From Aegilops tauschii subsp. strangulata (lineage: Eukaryota > Streptophyta > Magnoliopsida > Poales > Poaceae): DNA of 64,000 nt. The notes under the pieces are model-generated. The model did not search any database. It saw only the letters and a list, made by a program, of their open reading frames with translations, and was not told where the DNA came from. The translations under genes and the position numbers were made by a program. This document shows, one piece after another, positions 1 through 11,050 of this stretch. How positions within the stretch are numbered: position 1 is the stretch's first letter; every line of letters begins with the position of its first letter. The stretch covers positions 318,149,294 through 318,213,293 of the forward strand of contig NC_053037.3 of the NCBI RefSeq assembly GCF_002575655.3. Reading direction: 5' to 3'.

Positions 1-824
1 CTGTTGGGTTGGCACGAATCGAGACTAGGATTTGTCACTCCGTATGATGGAGAGGTATCTCTGGGCCCACTCAGTAATGCATCATCATAATGAGCTCAAT
101 GTGACTAAGGAGTTAGCCACGGGATCATGTGTTACGGAACGAGTAAAGAGACTTGCCGGTAACGAGATTGAACAAGGTATGGGGATATCGATGATCGAAT
201 CTCGGGCAAGTAACATACCGATGGACAAAGGGAATTGTATACGGGATTGACTGAATTCCCGACATCGTGGTTCATCCAATGAGATCATCGTGGAACATGT
301 GGGAGCCAATATGGGTATCCAGATCCCGCTATTGGTTATTGGCCGGAGAGGTGTCTCGGTCATGTCTACATGGTTCCCGAACCCGTAGGGTCTACACGCT
401 TAAGGTTTGGTGACACTAGAGTTGTAATGGGAATTGTATGTGGTTACCGAAAGTTGTTCGGAGTCCCAGATGAGATCCCGGACGTCACGAGGAGCTCCGG
501 AATGGTCCGGAGGTGAAGATTTATATAAGGGAAGTCCAGTTTCAGTCGCCGGAAAGGTTTCAAGGGTTATCGGTATTGTACCGGGACCACCGAAAGGGTT
601 CCGGGGGTCCACCGGTTCGGGCCACCTACCCCGGGGGACCAAATGGGCTGAACATGGGTGGGAACCAGCCCCCCTAGTGGGCTGGTGTGCCTCCCCAAGG
701 GGCCCAAGGCGCCTAGGGTTAAAACCCTAGGGGTGGGAGCGCCCCCCCCCACCACCACCAACATGGGGGGCAAGCACCCCCCTTGGCCGCCGCCCCCACT
801 CTAGATGCATCTAGGGGGGCTGGC
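1..824 (+). mobile_element. BARE/WIS/Angela-type copia 5' LTR, upstream part
   Basis: I recognise this as the U3 part of a Triticeae BARE/WIS/Angela LTR, in plus orientation; the true LTR start (TGTTGG) lies outside the window. It is cut at 824, where an Athila-like element begins, and resumes at 54830. The duplicated target is ctggc (820-824) against ccggc (54830-54834), one transition apart. The short ORFs here are non-coding LTR sequence. Family assignment is from memory; continuity with 54830-55285 is shown by the target duplication and by the copia leader and gag that follow. Confidence 0.9.
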
Positions 825-2421
825 TGATGTCTACTATGCAACTTTATTCTTGTAGACTCGTGTTGGGCCTCCGAGCGTAGATTTTTGTAGGACAGTAGCA
901 ATTTTCCCTCAAGTGGATGACATAAGGTTTATCAATCCGTGGGAGGTGTAGGATGAAGATGGTCTCTCTCGAACAACCCTGCAACCAAATACAAGAAATC
1001 TCTTGTGTCCCCAACACAGCCAATACAATGGCAAATTGTATAGGTGCACTAGTTCGGCGAAGAGATGGTGATAAAAGTGTAATATTGATGGTAGAAATAT
1101 ATTTTTATAATCTGAATAAATAAAAACAGCAAGGTAGCAAATAGTAAACGGGCACAAAAACGGTATTGCAATGCTTGAAAATGAGGCCTAGGGTCCGTAC
1201 TTTCACTAGTGCAACCTCTCAACAATGTTAACATAATTGGATCATATGATTATCCCTCAAAGTGCAATAAAGAATCACTCCCGAGTTCCTATTAGCGGAG
1301 GACAAAAGATATAAATTGTTTGTAGGGTACGAAACCACCTCAATGCTATTCTTTCCGTTCGATCTATTCAAGGGTTCGTACTAAAATAACACAAAGCTAT
1401 TTTTTCCGTTCGATCTATCCTAGAGTTCGTACTAAAATAACACCAAAGCAAATTCATATTCATAATACTCAATCCACACAAAGAACTACAAAGAGACCTC
1501 AAAGTTTCTATCGGAGAAAAGATAATAAGAACGTGCATCAACCCCTATGCAAAGATTACACCAATGTCACCTCAGGAATCCGTGAGTTGAGTACCAAAAC
1601 ACATATCAAGTGAATCAATACGATACTCCATTGTCACCTCAGGTATTCATACCGCATGACATACATCATGTGTTCTCATATCTGAATATTCAATCCGACA
1701 AGACAAAACTTCAAAGGGTAAAGATTCAATTCATCACAACAAGAGTATAGAGGGGAGAAACATCATATGCTCCATCTATATTAACAAAGCCCATGATATA
1801 GATCACAACAGAGAGAGAGAGAGATTAAATACATAGCTACTGGTACAAACCCTCAGCCCCGAGGGTGGACTACTCCCTCCTCATCGTGGTGGCCATCAGG
1901 ATGATGAAGATGGCCACCGGAGATGATTCCCCCCTCCAGCAGGGTGCCGGAACGGGTCTAGATTGGTTTCCAGTGGCTACAGAGCCTTGCGGTGGCGGAA
2001 CTTCTGATCTAGGTTAACCCCGAAGGGTTTCGGAATATTTGGGAATTTATAGTGCAAAGAAGGGGTGCGGGAGGCCACCGAGGTGGGCACAACCCACATG
2101 GGCACGCCTGGGCCCCCAGGCGCACCCTGGTGGGTTGTGCCCCCCTCGGGGCACCCCCCAGGTGCTTCTTTGGCCCACTGTTGGTCTTCTGGTCCACAAA
2201 AAATCTCCGTGAAGTTTCGTTGCATTTGGACTCTGTTTGGTATTGATTTCCTGTGATGTAAAAAACAAGCAAAAAACAGCAGCTGGCACTGGGCACTGGG
2301 ACAATAGGTTAGTCCCCAAAAAATGATATAAAGTTGCCATAAAATGATTGTAAAACATCCAAGAATGATAAAATAACAGCATGAATACTTCATAAATTAT
2401 AGATATGTTGGAGACGTACCA
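825..2421 (-). mobile_element. Athila-like element, 3' LTR (left copy)
   Basis: Direct repeat of 41930-42879 plus 54185-54829, about 1.6 kb, aligning along its whole length with scattered substitutions. On the minus strand it carries a TATA-like CTATAAATTCC at 2042-2052; the matching site in the right copy (54451-54461) has one change. A GA-dinucleotide run lies near 1810-1825. ORFs on both strands around 1977-2393 are LTR sequence and are not called genes. Confidence 0.9.
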
Positions 2422-2435
2422 GCATCCCCAAGCTT
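2422..2435 (-). promoter_or_regulatory. Polypurine tract of the Athila-like element
   Basis: Read on the minus strand, AAGCTTGGGGATGC directly abuts the 3' LTR, the expected place for the plus-strand primer of reverse transcription. Near-copies of the motif recur inside the element (38670-38700, 39410-39425, 40605-40615). Confidence 0.75.
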
Positions 2436-3128
2436 AATTCCTACTCGTCCTCGATTAGGTAAATGATAAAAGAAATAATTTATGAAGTGTGAATGCTAGC
2501 AAAGTGCATAAGTTTGATCAATGATAATTTCAATCACTTTTCCTAGCATCATAACATCAATTCTTTCTTATAAAACTTCTCATGTTATAGTTGCAACCAA
2601 TTCACATGTTAAGGTTCAAACAATGAACTCTCTTGAAACTCAACAACCTATGTTCTTAGTCACCAAGCAATTGCAATTCAACTTATTCAACATAGTTTAA
2701 GTAAGAGCTCCACATACTCAACCATCTTATAGTCTTCTATGATTGCTAACACTCACCGCATACACAAGAACAAAACGTTTCAACCAGACACATAGACAGA
2801 TAGGGGCTTATTGTTTTGCCTCCCAACGTATTCACCTCAAGGGTGATGTCAACAATAATAACTCATGCTACCCATATTCAACTAGACATATGTGCCTAGA
2901 TCTTTCCTCACCACATGATGCTTGCCAAAAGAGAAAAACAAAAAGGAATAGAGAGAATAACTTTGACTCTTTGCATAAAAAGAAACACTGAAAAGTAAAA
3001 GATAGGCCCTTAGCAGAGGGAAGCAGAGGTTGCCATGCGCTTATTTGTTTGTATGCTCAATCCCTTAGTGCAAAAGAACGTCACATTATATTGCCCCTTA
3101 TGATAGCAACCTTTATGATGCAGTCCGT
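2436..3128 (-). other. Athila-like element interior, left remnant, non-coding
   Basis: AT-rich stretch between the polypurine tract and the insertion point of the next element. I see no protein domain in it; ORF 2743-2991 has no recognisable motif. The last five bases, tccgt (3124-3128), are the target duplicated by the 3129-37822 insertion; the second copy is 37823-37827. Confidence 0.7.
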
Positions 3129-4298
3129 TGTCGGGGAAACGACACCTATGGGATCACAGGTATCCCTTCTATGGTTGGCGGGCGTGGGGTTGTGCAAAGA
3201 GCGGGTCTGCCGGTCAGCACAAGGATCGTTTACCCAGGTTTGGGCCGCGAGGATGCATAATACCCTAGTCCTGCTTTGGTGTATGTATTTGAGTGTTCTT
3301 GAGTTCCTGAGCTAGCTACGGTGCGTGTCCAGCCCAAAAGATCCGAATCCTTCTCCTGGACGCCTTGGGCCTCCTTTTATAGACAAAAGGGGTTGCCACA
3401 GTGGCACACAGGAGGTGGAAAGGTGTACAGTACGCAAGCTTATCGCTTGTCATTACGGGACAAGACGCATTAAATGCGCTCCCTTAGGTGTCCTGTTGCT
3501 TTATTGGAGATGGCAACGAGGCTTGTCCCGTCCGTCGCCGCTCTGTCTCGCTCCGACACGCGTCCAGGCCAACGATGCATGCAGCGCCATGTAGGCTGGC
3601 AGGCTGCTGAGATGGCGTGGTGGAAGGATCTTGATGAAGATCTGCATGTCACCACGCAGGTGCTTGCTAAGTTGGTCTGGAAGCCGCACGTCGCCACGCA
3701 GGTGCCTGCCCAGCTGGTTGGGCTGGCAGCTATATGGGAACGGCGGTGGAGCCTTGGCAGACGCGGGCCTGGCTGCGGCCCCGTAGGTGTCTTCGGCAAG
3801 GGCCTTGCCGGGGCCCCGGCAAGGGTCTTGCCGCGGCATCGTGGTCGTCCCCGGCAAGGATCTTGCCGGGGGTCTCGTGAATTTCCTCGCTAGGATCCTG
3901 CCACGGATCGTCGTCTTCTGGTTATCATCTGTTCTTGTATGCTTTTGATCTTCACAAAGATCTGCATGCCACCACGGAGGTGCCTCCCGAGCCTGGGCCC
4001 CAATGTGGTTGATGGCGTTGGAACCCTTGGCTCAAGGGTGGCGCACTCTGCTGGCATCGGGCAAGTTGCCCCGGCAAGGCTCTTGCCGGGGCTGCGGAGG
4101 CCGCCCCGGCAAGGGCCTCGCCGGGGGAGCCCACCTCGCCCTTCTGCTCTTTGTGTCTCTGGTCTTGGCGTTGCTCTGGTTGTCTTGTGCCTTCGGCTTC
4201 CCTCCTCTGCCCTACTTAGTGTGGCCGTGGGCGCGGCTCTAACTGCTCGTGCACAAGTAAAGGGGAAAAAGGGGAGCCCCTACTTTTGTACACCGACA
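3129..4298 (-). mobile_element. 3' LTR of the 3129-37822 element
   Basis: Direct repeat of 36651-37822. In the first 200 bases the two copies differ at about ten positions (roughly 5 per cent by eye), so this insertion is not recent. A minus-strand TATA box CTATAAAAGG lies at 3373-3382. Confidence 0.93.
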
Positions 4299-4312
4299 GA
4301 AGCCCCCGGGCC
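4299..4312 (-). promoter_or_regulatory. Polypurine tract of the 3129-37822 element
   Basis: On the minus strand GGCCCGGGGGCTTC abuts the 3' LTR start TGTCGGTG. Its position and G-richness fit a plus-strand priming site and support the minus orientation of the element. Confidence 0.65.
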
Positions 4313-4542
4313 TGGGCCACACATAAGCACAACGCGTTGTTGGGCCGGGCCCAGAACGGTGCGGGGGCAGGCGGGGCGGGATTTTACCGCAGTAATTTCT
4401 TCGCTCGCTTGCGCTTCCCCACGACCAGCGTTGAATGCGTGTCGTGGAGGGTCGTGCGTGACGTGGGGGGCATGCGTGGGGTGACTGCTGCCCTCATGCG
4501 TCACATCGCAGTAAATGGTAACGAGGCGGTCCGCGCCTTCCC

Positions 4543-4550
4543 CATAAAAA
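4543..4550 (+). promoter_or_regulatory. TATA-like box for the antisense gene
   Basis: CATAAAAA lies about 150 bp upstream of the ATG at 4700, followed by a C/T-rich leader (4560-4695) like a plant 5' UTR. It points to the plus strand, opposite to the LTR promoter. Transcription start is inferred, not shown. Confidence 0.5.
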
Positions 4551-4699
4551 GGAATAACCGCAGGCGCGCTGCTCATTTACCCCCTGTGGCTTCTCCAATC
4601 TCGGAACCGCCGTCCCCTCCTTCTTCCTTCTCAAGCTCTCGCTTTCCCTCGCTGTCGCGCGCCTTCGCTGTTCTTCATCCCTCGCCTCTCGCAGCCACC

Positions 4700-4730
4700 A
4701 TGGCACCCAAAACCAGCAAAGGCAAGGGAG
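4700..4730 (+). pseudogene. Antisense gene, first 31 nt of coding sequence, split by CACTA insertion
   Basis: An ATG in the strong context gccaccATGG starts a lysine-rich N-terminus (MAPKTSKGKG) that is cut after 10 codons plus one base by the CACTA element at 4731. The last three bases, gag (4728-4730), are the 3-bp target; the second copy is 32204-32206. If one gag copy is removed, the partial codon joins the open frame that resumes at 32207 in the same phase, so this is the true start of the gene described at 32207-36008. Confidence 0.8.
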
Positions 4731-4850
4731 CACTACAAAAAAAATACACTTCCGTGATGATACGTGTTTGTCACAGTAGGTCGCGTTTTTTGTCATGCAT
4801 GTACATCCATGACAAATTTATGACAGAATCAAGATAGTCATACCTGAGAC
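4731..4850 (+). repeat. CACTA left terminal inverted repeat and adjacent end sequence
   Basis: CACTACAAAAAAAATACAC followed by TTCCGTGATGA and then TTTGTCACAG. The pattern of short tgtca/tgaca words continues to about 4850 and is mirrored at the right end (32040-32203), where tgtcat and tgtca words recur. Confidence 0.85.
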
Positions 4851-4971
4851 ACGTGTCAGGTCCGCGTTGGCACAGGTGTCACTCATCCAATGGGCGAGAC
4901 GCGCCTATGATATGTTGACACGTGGACCGGCCCATCAAGTTTAAATGGGCCGGCCCAACTGAAGACCCACA

Positions 4972-5281
4972 AGATTTTGCGGACCATAATGGGCCAGCCC
5001 AGCTAAAGGCCTACGAGATTTTGCGGACCATAATGGGCTGGCCCAGCTAAAGGACCACAAGATTTTGCGGGCCATAATGGGCCGGCCCAGGTAAAGGCCC
5101 ACAAGATTTTTGTGTGCCATAATGGGCCGGCCCAGGTAAAGGCCCACAAGATTCTTGCGGATCATAATGGGCCGGCCCAGCTAAAGGCCCACGAGATTTC
5201 GCCGACATTAATGGGCCAGCCCAGCTGTAGGCCCACAAGATTTTGAGGACCCTAGTAGGCCGGCCCATTAACTGGCTGCCA
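4972..5281 (+). repeat. 44-bp subterminal tandem repeat, about seven units
   Basis: The word agatt recurs at 4972, 5016, 5060, 5104, 5149, 5194 and 5238, giving spacings of 44, 44, 44, 45, 45 and 44. Each unit holds an almost palindromic core TGGGCCGGCCCA followed by a gctaaaggcccac word. Subterminal repeats of CACTA elements are the usual binding sites of the element's DNA-binding transposition protein; that role here is inferred. TGGGCC is also a plant 'site II' promoter word. Confidence 0.9.
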
Positions 5282-5830
5282 TGTTTTGGGCCAAATGCCG
5301 GCCCATATTTGATCCGGTCCATTAATGGCCTGCCACGCTCCGGGCCTAATAGTGGCCCATATGAGATCCGGCCCATTAAAAGCCTACCACGTTCTGGGCC
5401 AAATTACGGCCCAGATCAGGTCCGACCCTTTAAGAGGCTTTGGGCTCAATTATGGCCCATATCAGATTCGGCCCGTCAACTGGACACTATGCTTTTGGGC
5501 CCACTTGCTAAAGGCCCACTTAGTAATTCGGCCTGATATTAGTTTTGGCTTGTTAAGGGCCCGTTTAACATTTTGGCCCTATATTAATTTCGGCCTGTTA
5601 AAAGCCCGTCATATAGTTGGGCCTAACTACGGCCCGGTTTGCATCTGGTCTGCTCGCAGCCGATATCTAATTGGGCCAAACAAGGACCGAGACAATTTTG
5701 GCCTGTTAAAAGCCCGTGATTTGATTCGCACAATCATGGGCCGGGGTTCATTTCGGGCTGCTGCCGGCCCGTGAGCTGTTCGGCACGTTTCAGGCCCAAC
5801 CTACATCGTGATTGCATGACGGCCCGATTA
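5282..5830. repeat. Degenerate subterminal repeats rich in ggcccat/gttaaaagcccgt
   Basis: Less regular continuation of the subterminal zone. Words such as cggcccat, tgggcc and ctgttaaaagcccg recur every 30-50 bases on both strands. ORFs on both strands here are repeat-driven. From about 5830 the sequence becomes AT-rich. Confidence 0.75.
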
Positions 5831-6100
5831 TGTACCATAATTTTACGGTTTGGTCGGTTTACTGCGAAGACAGGATATATATACAGTAAAATAACTGCAG
5901 CATCGTGAATAAGAAAAAACCTAGACTATACAATAAAGAAATTACGGCATATTACATCCACTGGGCATCAAAGTTTGCCACTATGATAATAAAGCACAAG
6001 TAGACAGCAGATTACATACACTGGGCATCAAAGATCGCCACCAGTGCAAATAAACACGCCGACAAAATAATATACAAAACCGACAGCACTTCAATAGAGT
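5831..6100. other. AT-rich stretch with a short duplication
   Basis: No gene seen. Two similar segments of about 65 bp (near 5945-6010 and 6010-6070) share cactgggcatcaaag. The stretch lies just downstream of the stop codon of the minus-strand gene at 6101-7799 and may be its 3' UTR. Confidence 0.4.
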
Positions 6101-7799
6101 TCAAGAAAGGTTAGCCCTGCTGGGGAGTTGCAGCGCAAGCAGCTGAGCAAGATGATGAGACTGCGCTTGTTCAACACTTATATCTTCCTCACTCTGAAAG
6201 ATAAACAAGCAGACAGATGACATGTTTTGCACATAAAAGTATCAGTGCTGACAATTCATCACATTTCTTACTGACGAATAAAGTGACACAGTTTAAAATT
6301 GCATTAACACAATATGGTATTGTTCAGGTCAAGACATGGCAGGAAATGACATTGTGAAGGAGTTGGCAGCTTCATGACACCACTTGATTACAGATCAAGA
6401 ACTCATAAGTATCAATGGTTAGTGTGCTGCCAATTTATACCATTTCAGATTGGCAAATAAAGAGATGGTTTAAATAATAGTAGAATGATATGACATTGTT
6501 CATAGTTAAGACATTGCAGAATATGACATTGTGCTGTAGTGGGTAGGTTCACCACACCACTGGATTACGGATGAAGAACAGAAGCATACATGCAGTGCAA
6601 AAGAAGATCACTTGCTCTGTATAGTTTAATTTACATGGTATGAAGAAGGAACTTGGTTGTACAACTGAAAACTTAAATTGAGAAAGGATAAACTTTTGTT
6701 TATGAACTACATAATAAACTTTAAACAAGCAATTTGATGCAAACACCAAAAATAAACAGCTGTTGCAGTCATGCCTAACCAAATATATACAACAAAGTTT
6801 GAAGGCTTGAGATGGACAAACTTACATCATTGGTGAAGACAGGCTCTATAAAGGCCTTGTCCATGCTGATGGGGGTGCAATTCAAGAAGTTTACCACAGA
6901 ATCTTCTTCAAAAGCATTGCCTTTATTCTACATTTTGTTAAGAGTAAATATAGATGTGATAATATACGAAAAAATGGAGAATATTTAAGATAAGATGAAG
7001 AGTGATGCTACATAGCCAAGTAGCTATAAATGTAAGTGCAGCGATATAGGCAAAAGGTACAGCCAAGAGCAATGCACAGCTAAACTTCTTCAGTACCAAC
7101 CTTATGGTAAGAGTAAATATAGATCTGATATGTAGAAAATGGAGGGCAAAGGAAAATAAGCTGCAGAGTGATGGTACATGAACAACTACCTGTCATTATA
7201 AGTACACTGATAAAGGACAGCATGTACTTACAAGAACAATGCAGAGCTAAAAAAACATTGGCATTGGATATATTCTACACTAATGTAACCATTCATACAG
7301 ATCAGATAATTTGGAGCGAACAATTGATACGCAAGCTATCATGCATACTGCTGTCACATAATGAACCAGGTATGTATGCAAGTACAGTGATACAGGACAA
7401 CAGGTACTAACAAGAGCAAAGCAGCGGGGAGCATATTTGCGATATCCTGTCGTTCTTGTCAAACCGGAATTCTTCTTCGAGCAGATTTCCTGCAAAAAAG
7501 ATCCGTAAGGCACATGCAAAAAAGTAGAAGTTCAAATTGTCATGTGATTTCATAGACAGTACCTCATCCTGGGAACGAGACCAGTGCATAACAAGGTTTT
7601 TCCATTCAATGTCTTCTAAATTTAGCACAGGAGACTTCACCAGAAATTCGTTTATAGACTTGCCATCAAAGTGAAGGTGCGGTACTGTTAATATCAGTGT
7701 AACTCTCAAAGGTGACACAGCTCCCCACATTTTCTTGCTATTCTTATAGGATTCAAGTGGGCAGGCCACTACAAATCCTATTCCTATGTTTACAAGATC
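6101..7799 (-). CDS. Four-exon 3' end of an unrecognised gene carried by the CACTA element
   Basis: On the minus strand I can place four exons with GT-AG borders. Exon A is 7799-7563 (79 codons, before gtactg), exon B 7489-7412 (26 codons, after a T-rich tract and cag, before gttagt), exon C 6927-6826 (34 codons, before gtaagt), and exon D 6193-6101 (30 codons plus TGA, after tttcag). All four are whole numbers of codons and join in phase 0 without a stop, which is unlikely by chance. Exon A reads DLVNIGIGFVVACPLES onward with a hydrophobic start; exon C is acidic at its start. I do not recognise the family. The 5' end is unclear; GC-rich sequence at 8220-8460 could hold earlier exons. It could be a captured host gene or an element-encoded accessory protein. 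Confidence 0.5.
7020..7411 (-). repeat. Intronic repeats resembling the end of exon B
   Basis: Between exons B and C a segment recurs near 7025-7090, 7180-7260 and 7365-7430. Each copy contains a word like gagcaa(t/a)gcag followed or preceded by gtac and (t)acactgataaaggacag. The copies resemble the 3' edge of exon B and its donor, as if an exon-intron border had been duplicated and then decayed. Confidence 0.5.
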
Positions 7800-7910
7800 C
7801 TACGAATCAAAGAGGCTCAAAGTGTCCATCACAACCGACCGTATAGACCTCTACACTGCAAATGTCCCTGCTCATCTTCAGTACAAGGAACATACTGTAC
7901 TACTATCATA

Positions 7911-8069
7911 CTCCCTCCGTTCCAAAATATAAGTCTTGGTAGAGATTTCCACTATGGATCACATACAGATGTATCCAGATGCATTTTAGAGTGTAGATTC
8001 ACTCATTTTGCTCCATATGTAGTCCATGGTGGAATCTATACAAAGACTTGTATTTAGGAACGGAGAGAG
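7911..8069. mobile_element. Stowaway MITE
   Basis: Starts CTCCCTCCGTTCC and ends with the inverted ggaacggagagag, with TA target duplications at 7909-7910 and 8070-8071; 159 bp. The interior is a near-perfect foldback (aagtcttg at the left, caagacttg at the right). Stowaway elements are non-autonomous mariner relatives abundant in Triticeae. Confidence 0.92.
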
Positions 8070-8219
8070 TACATATTAAAGAAGAACGGAAGAGGAACAT
8101 GGTAAAGAAGAGCAAGCAGATTTTGGATAATAAATGTTGGTTGCGCAGTGCCCACACATGATGAACCAGAGCGCATTAAGAATGCAACTCCCAGCTGTCT
8201 CTCGACCATTTCAGGCGGT

Positions 8220-9140
8220 TGGATGAAGATACTACGTCTCCTAACCCTTCTTCTTCCTCGCCTCTGATTCTTCCCATACAGAACACCGCACGGGCCGCCG
8301 GCCGGACCACCGGCCCCCACCGCCTGTGTTCCTCCGCCACCCCCACCCCCACCCCCCGCCCCAACCCCCACCCGCATCGAGTTTTCTTCGTTCGGCGAGG
8401 CCCCGCAACCACCCGAGCCCCTTTGATCGCACCGGCGAACTCCGGCGAGCTCTGAAAAATTGACTGACCCAATTTTGGAATTTAGTCTACTGTGATTTAA
8501 CTAGTGTGGAATATAAAAGGGGAAAACCATAAGCATTGGGAGTATAGTGTTGAGCGTGCCATGGCGGATTTGAAGGTGCAAACCGGACAAAGGCAACTTC
8601 GCAACCAAGACAAGAAATCGGAGTAAAGCAGTGGCGATCTATTTTCTTGCTGCAATAAATAAGTTGAGCAGATACGAAAGAGTACCGCCTCTGGTGCGGC
8701 GCCGTGTACGCATCTGCTGAGAATTTGACGGTGCTGCGGTAGCGATGGCTGTCGGCGGCGTGGAAGCAGATCTAGGAGGGTAGACGGTGGCGGCGGGGCA
8801 TGGTGGACGAGACGGTCGTAGGAGCGGCGCCGGCAAGGTGGACGACGGCGGGGATGAAGCGAGAGGATGGGATGCAAGGATCCCGGTCCGAAGCCGTGGA
8901 TGAGAGAGGTCGGTCTATTGTAATGGACGGCGGCGTCGGGGTATCAGCTCCGGCATGGTGGAGGAGGACGGCGGTGGATGGGGTGGCGGACGGCGGCGGA
9001 CGGAGGAGGGTGGGGTGGAGAGGGTGTTCTGGCGCCCACGGAGTACGAATGGGGAAAAGGGAGGTAGAGAGGAAGGGGGAACCATGTATTCAGGGCGCGC
9101 TTGTCTCAAATGCGAGGAAATTTACAAACTTAGCCCCCGT
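8220..9140. other. GC-rich stretch with several overlapping ORFs, no gene assigned
   Basis: GC-rich sequence (a run of Gs and GGT words on the minus strand at 8330-8380, GGCGG words on the plus strand at 8740-9020). It is open in several frames on both strands because of composition. It may include a first exon of the minus-strand gene at 6101-7799, but I cannot define a start or splice sites. Confidence 0.35.
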
Positions 9141-10080
9141 TTCAAATTTCTACTACATCACAACAACATTAGTCGGTTGGGGATAGGACGGTAATCTCGC
9201 ATACACCGAATATTTGCCGACGAGAGTTTGTTTTTGGCGCCCACCGTGTATGAATATGAATCGGGGAGGGAGTCGATTTCGGTCGAGGACACACTGTGTT
9301 TTGGCGCCCATCGTGTATGAATCCGGGTGAGAGGCGGTTACGTCATGTTTGGGTGGAATTACAAACCTACCCCTATCGAAACCTATAGAAATCCAGCAGA
9401 TAGGCTTTGCGTGGCAGGGATACGCAGTAGTGATTTCCATCTCGCAGATTTTGGTTTCGGGTGGTTACTGCGACTTTCCCCGCTTCGTTCAAATTTTGCA
9501 GAGTGCACGTTTACCGTGCCAACTCAATTCGAAACCCGTTTGTATTCTATTTTTTTCGGGCGGGATCCATTTTCAATTGGAATTACATTCTATATACATC
9601 ATTTTTTATATATACTTTCAAAAGCACAACACCATTTATACATAAATATGGTTTACAAATGGCATGATCTCAGATTCATAAGGTTGTATCCATCAATTTC
9701 GATTGTCAAATATTTGAAACCACTTTATGTTGAAATCCAATGTATGCATTCCTCGCTAACTGTCTCCAATTAATGTGTGTTTCATGCGGGGTTTTTTTTT
9801 ACTTCTCAAACATGTATAATGTGTTTCACACACGCAACATATAGTGTAATCCCGTTTAGACATTAATTGCATATAAACCATGCATTGTTTGTAATTGAAG
9901 AATCTATGGATCACCAATATTGATAAACTATATAACATTACACGTGTGCCCAAATTCAAATGAATATGCATGTTTGGTACACCAATTTGCGTTATGATAT
10001 TATCGATGCCGTGATCTCCAGTTTAAATATTTGAATCCCCTTTAATCCAGATATTCGTCTCATATAGCTATCACTCATGC
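9141..10080. other. AT-rich CACTA interior, no gene seen
   Basis: Two related segments (9236-9265 and 9301-9330) share ttggcgcccac/ttggcgcccat followed by cgtgtatgaat; otherwise I see no structure. Confidence 0.4.
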
Positions 10081-10277
10081 TTATATAGGACTATCTCTCT
10101 GGACCTATACGCGTTCATCGTCTCTCAGGTATCTCTCGTGCTACCTGTATGTCGACAATGATCTTTTATCTTCGTAACACACTGATGGTACTCTCTCCCT
10201 CGACCTTCATCACTCTATCTCTCTCTAAGTATATCTAGCTCCCTGCTATGTGTCTCTAACTATGATTCTCCATGTGG

Positions 10278-10670
10278 AATCTCTTTCTCACACACAAACA
10301 CAAAACTTTGTCTCCCGGGGTCTCATTTCTCTCTACTATTCCCATGTGTGCCACTCGCACACCCCTCATACAGAGATGTCTTTCGCTCCTTAGATATGAG
10401 AACCTACGACTCTTCCTCTTCAATATCTCTTTCTCACACAAACACAAACTCTGTCTCCCAGGGTCTCATATTTCTCCATTGTTCTCTTGTATGTCGCTCA
10501 CACACACCCTCTCTCCCTAGAGATATCTTGTGTTCCCTCGTATGTCTCTCTAGCTATCACTCTCGTTGTGAAATATCTTTCTCTCTGGCAGACACAAAAC
10601 TCCGTCTCTCTGGATCTCATTTCTCTCTGATATCTGTTTGTATGTGACTCACATGCACCCTCTCTCTATC
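10278..10670 (+). repeat. Imperfect tandem repeat of about 147 bp, three units
   Basis: The word gtctcnc followed by a gg-tctcat word recurs at 10310, 10453 and 10604 (spacings 143 and 151), each preceded by tctttctc and a CA-rich run. Pyrimidine-rich low-complexity DNA; ORFs are by-products. Confidence 0.65.
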
Positions 10671-11050
10671 TCTCTCACACCCACACACATAACCCAGCCT
10701 TCTGATCCACTCGACTCCTATCTCTAACGCACACTAGCTAGCATCTTTATCTTTTTATTTATCTGTTTCTCCATCAACCTTCTTTCTCGCCCTCACTCTT
10801 GATTCCTATCACGCACACTACATATGTTTCTCTCTACATGCAGTCAAGTGCCCTCTCACACACATATATAACTTCACCCTTTGAACCACCCGATGGTCAT
10901 CTCCAACACGCAAACTAGCGGATGTCCCTCTAGCTAGCATCTCCATCTCTGTATCTATCTGTAGTTTCTCCGTCAACATTTCTTTCTCGCACGGAGTCTT
11001 GCTTCCTATCACCCACACTATATATGTCTCTCCACACATATGCATTTATA
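10671..11050 (+). repeat. Second imperfect tandem pair, about 185 bp per unit
   Basis: Two units share tagctagcatct, tctatctgt and tttctcgc blocks in the same order, ending in cactatatatgt-like words (about 10665-10850 and 10850-11040). Same pyrimidine-rich composition as the preceding repeat. Confidence 0.5.

Noticed and set aside
434..730. 98-aa plus-strand ORF
   Set aside because: Lies entirely in the BARE-type LTR; this LTR region is non-coding in the family.
3939..4837. ORFs of 181-183 aa across the left LTR end and leader
   Set aside because: They cross the LTR boundary and the CACTA terminus and duplicate nothing with a known domain.
4972..5281. CRISPR-like regular array
   Set aside because: Units are contiguous tandem repeats without unique spacers, sit in a CACTA subterminal zone of a plant genome, and no cas-like genes exist.
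8054..8377. 107-aa glycine-rich minus-strand ORF as a first exon
   Set aside because: The glycine run comes from a simple G-rich tract and no donor or acceptor connects it convincingly to the exon at 7799.
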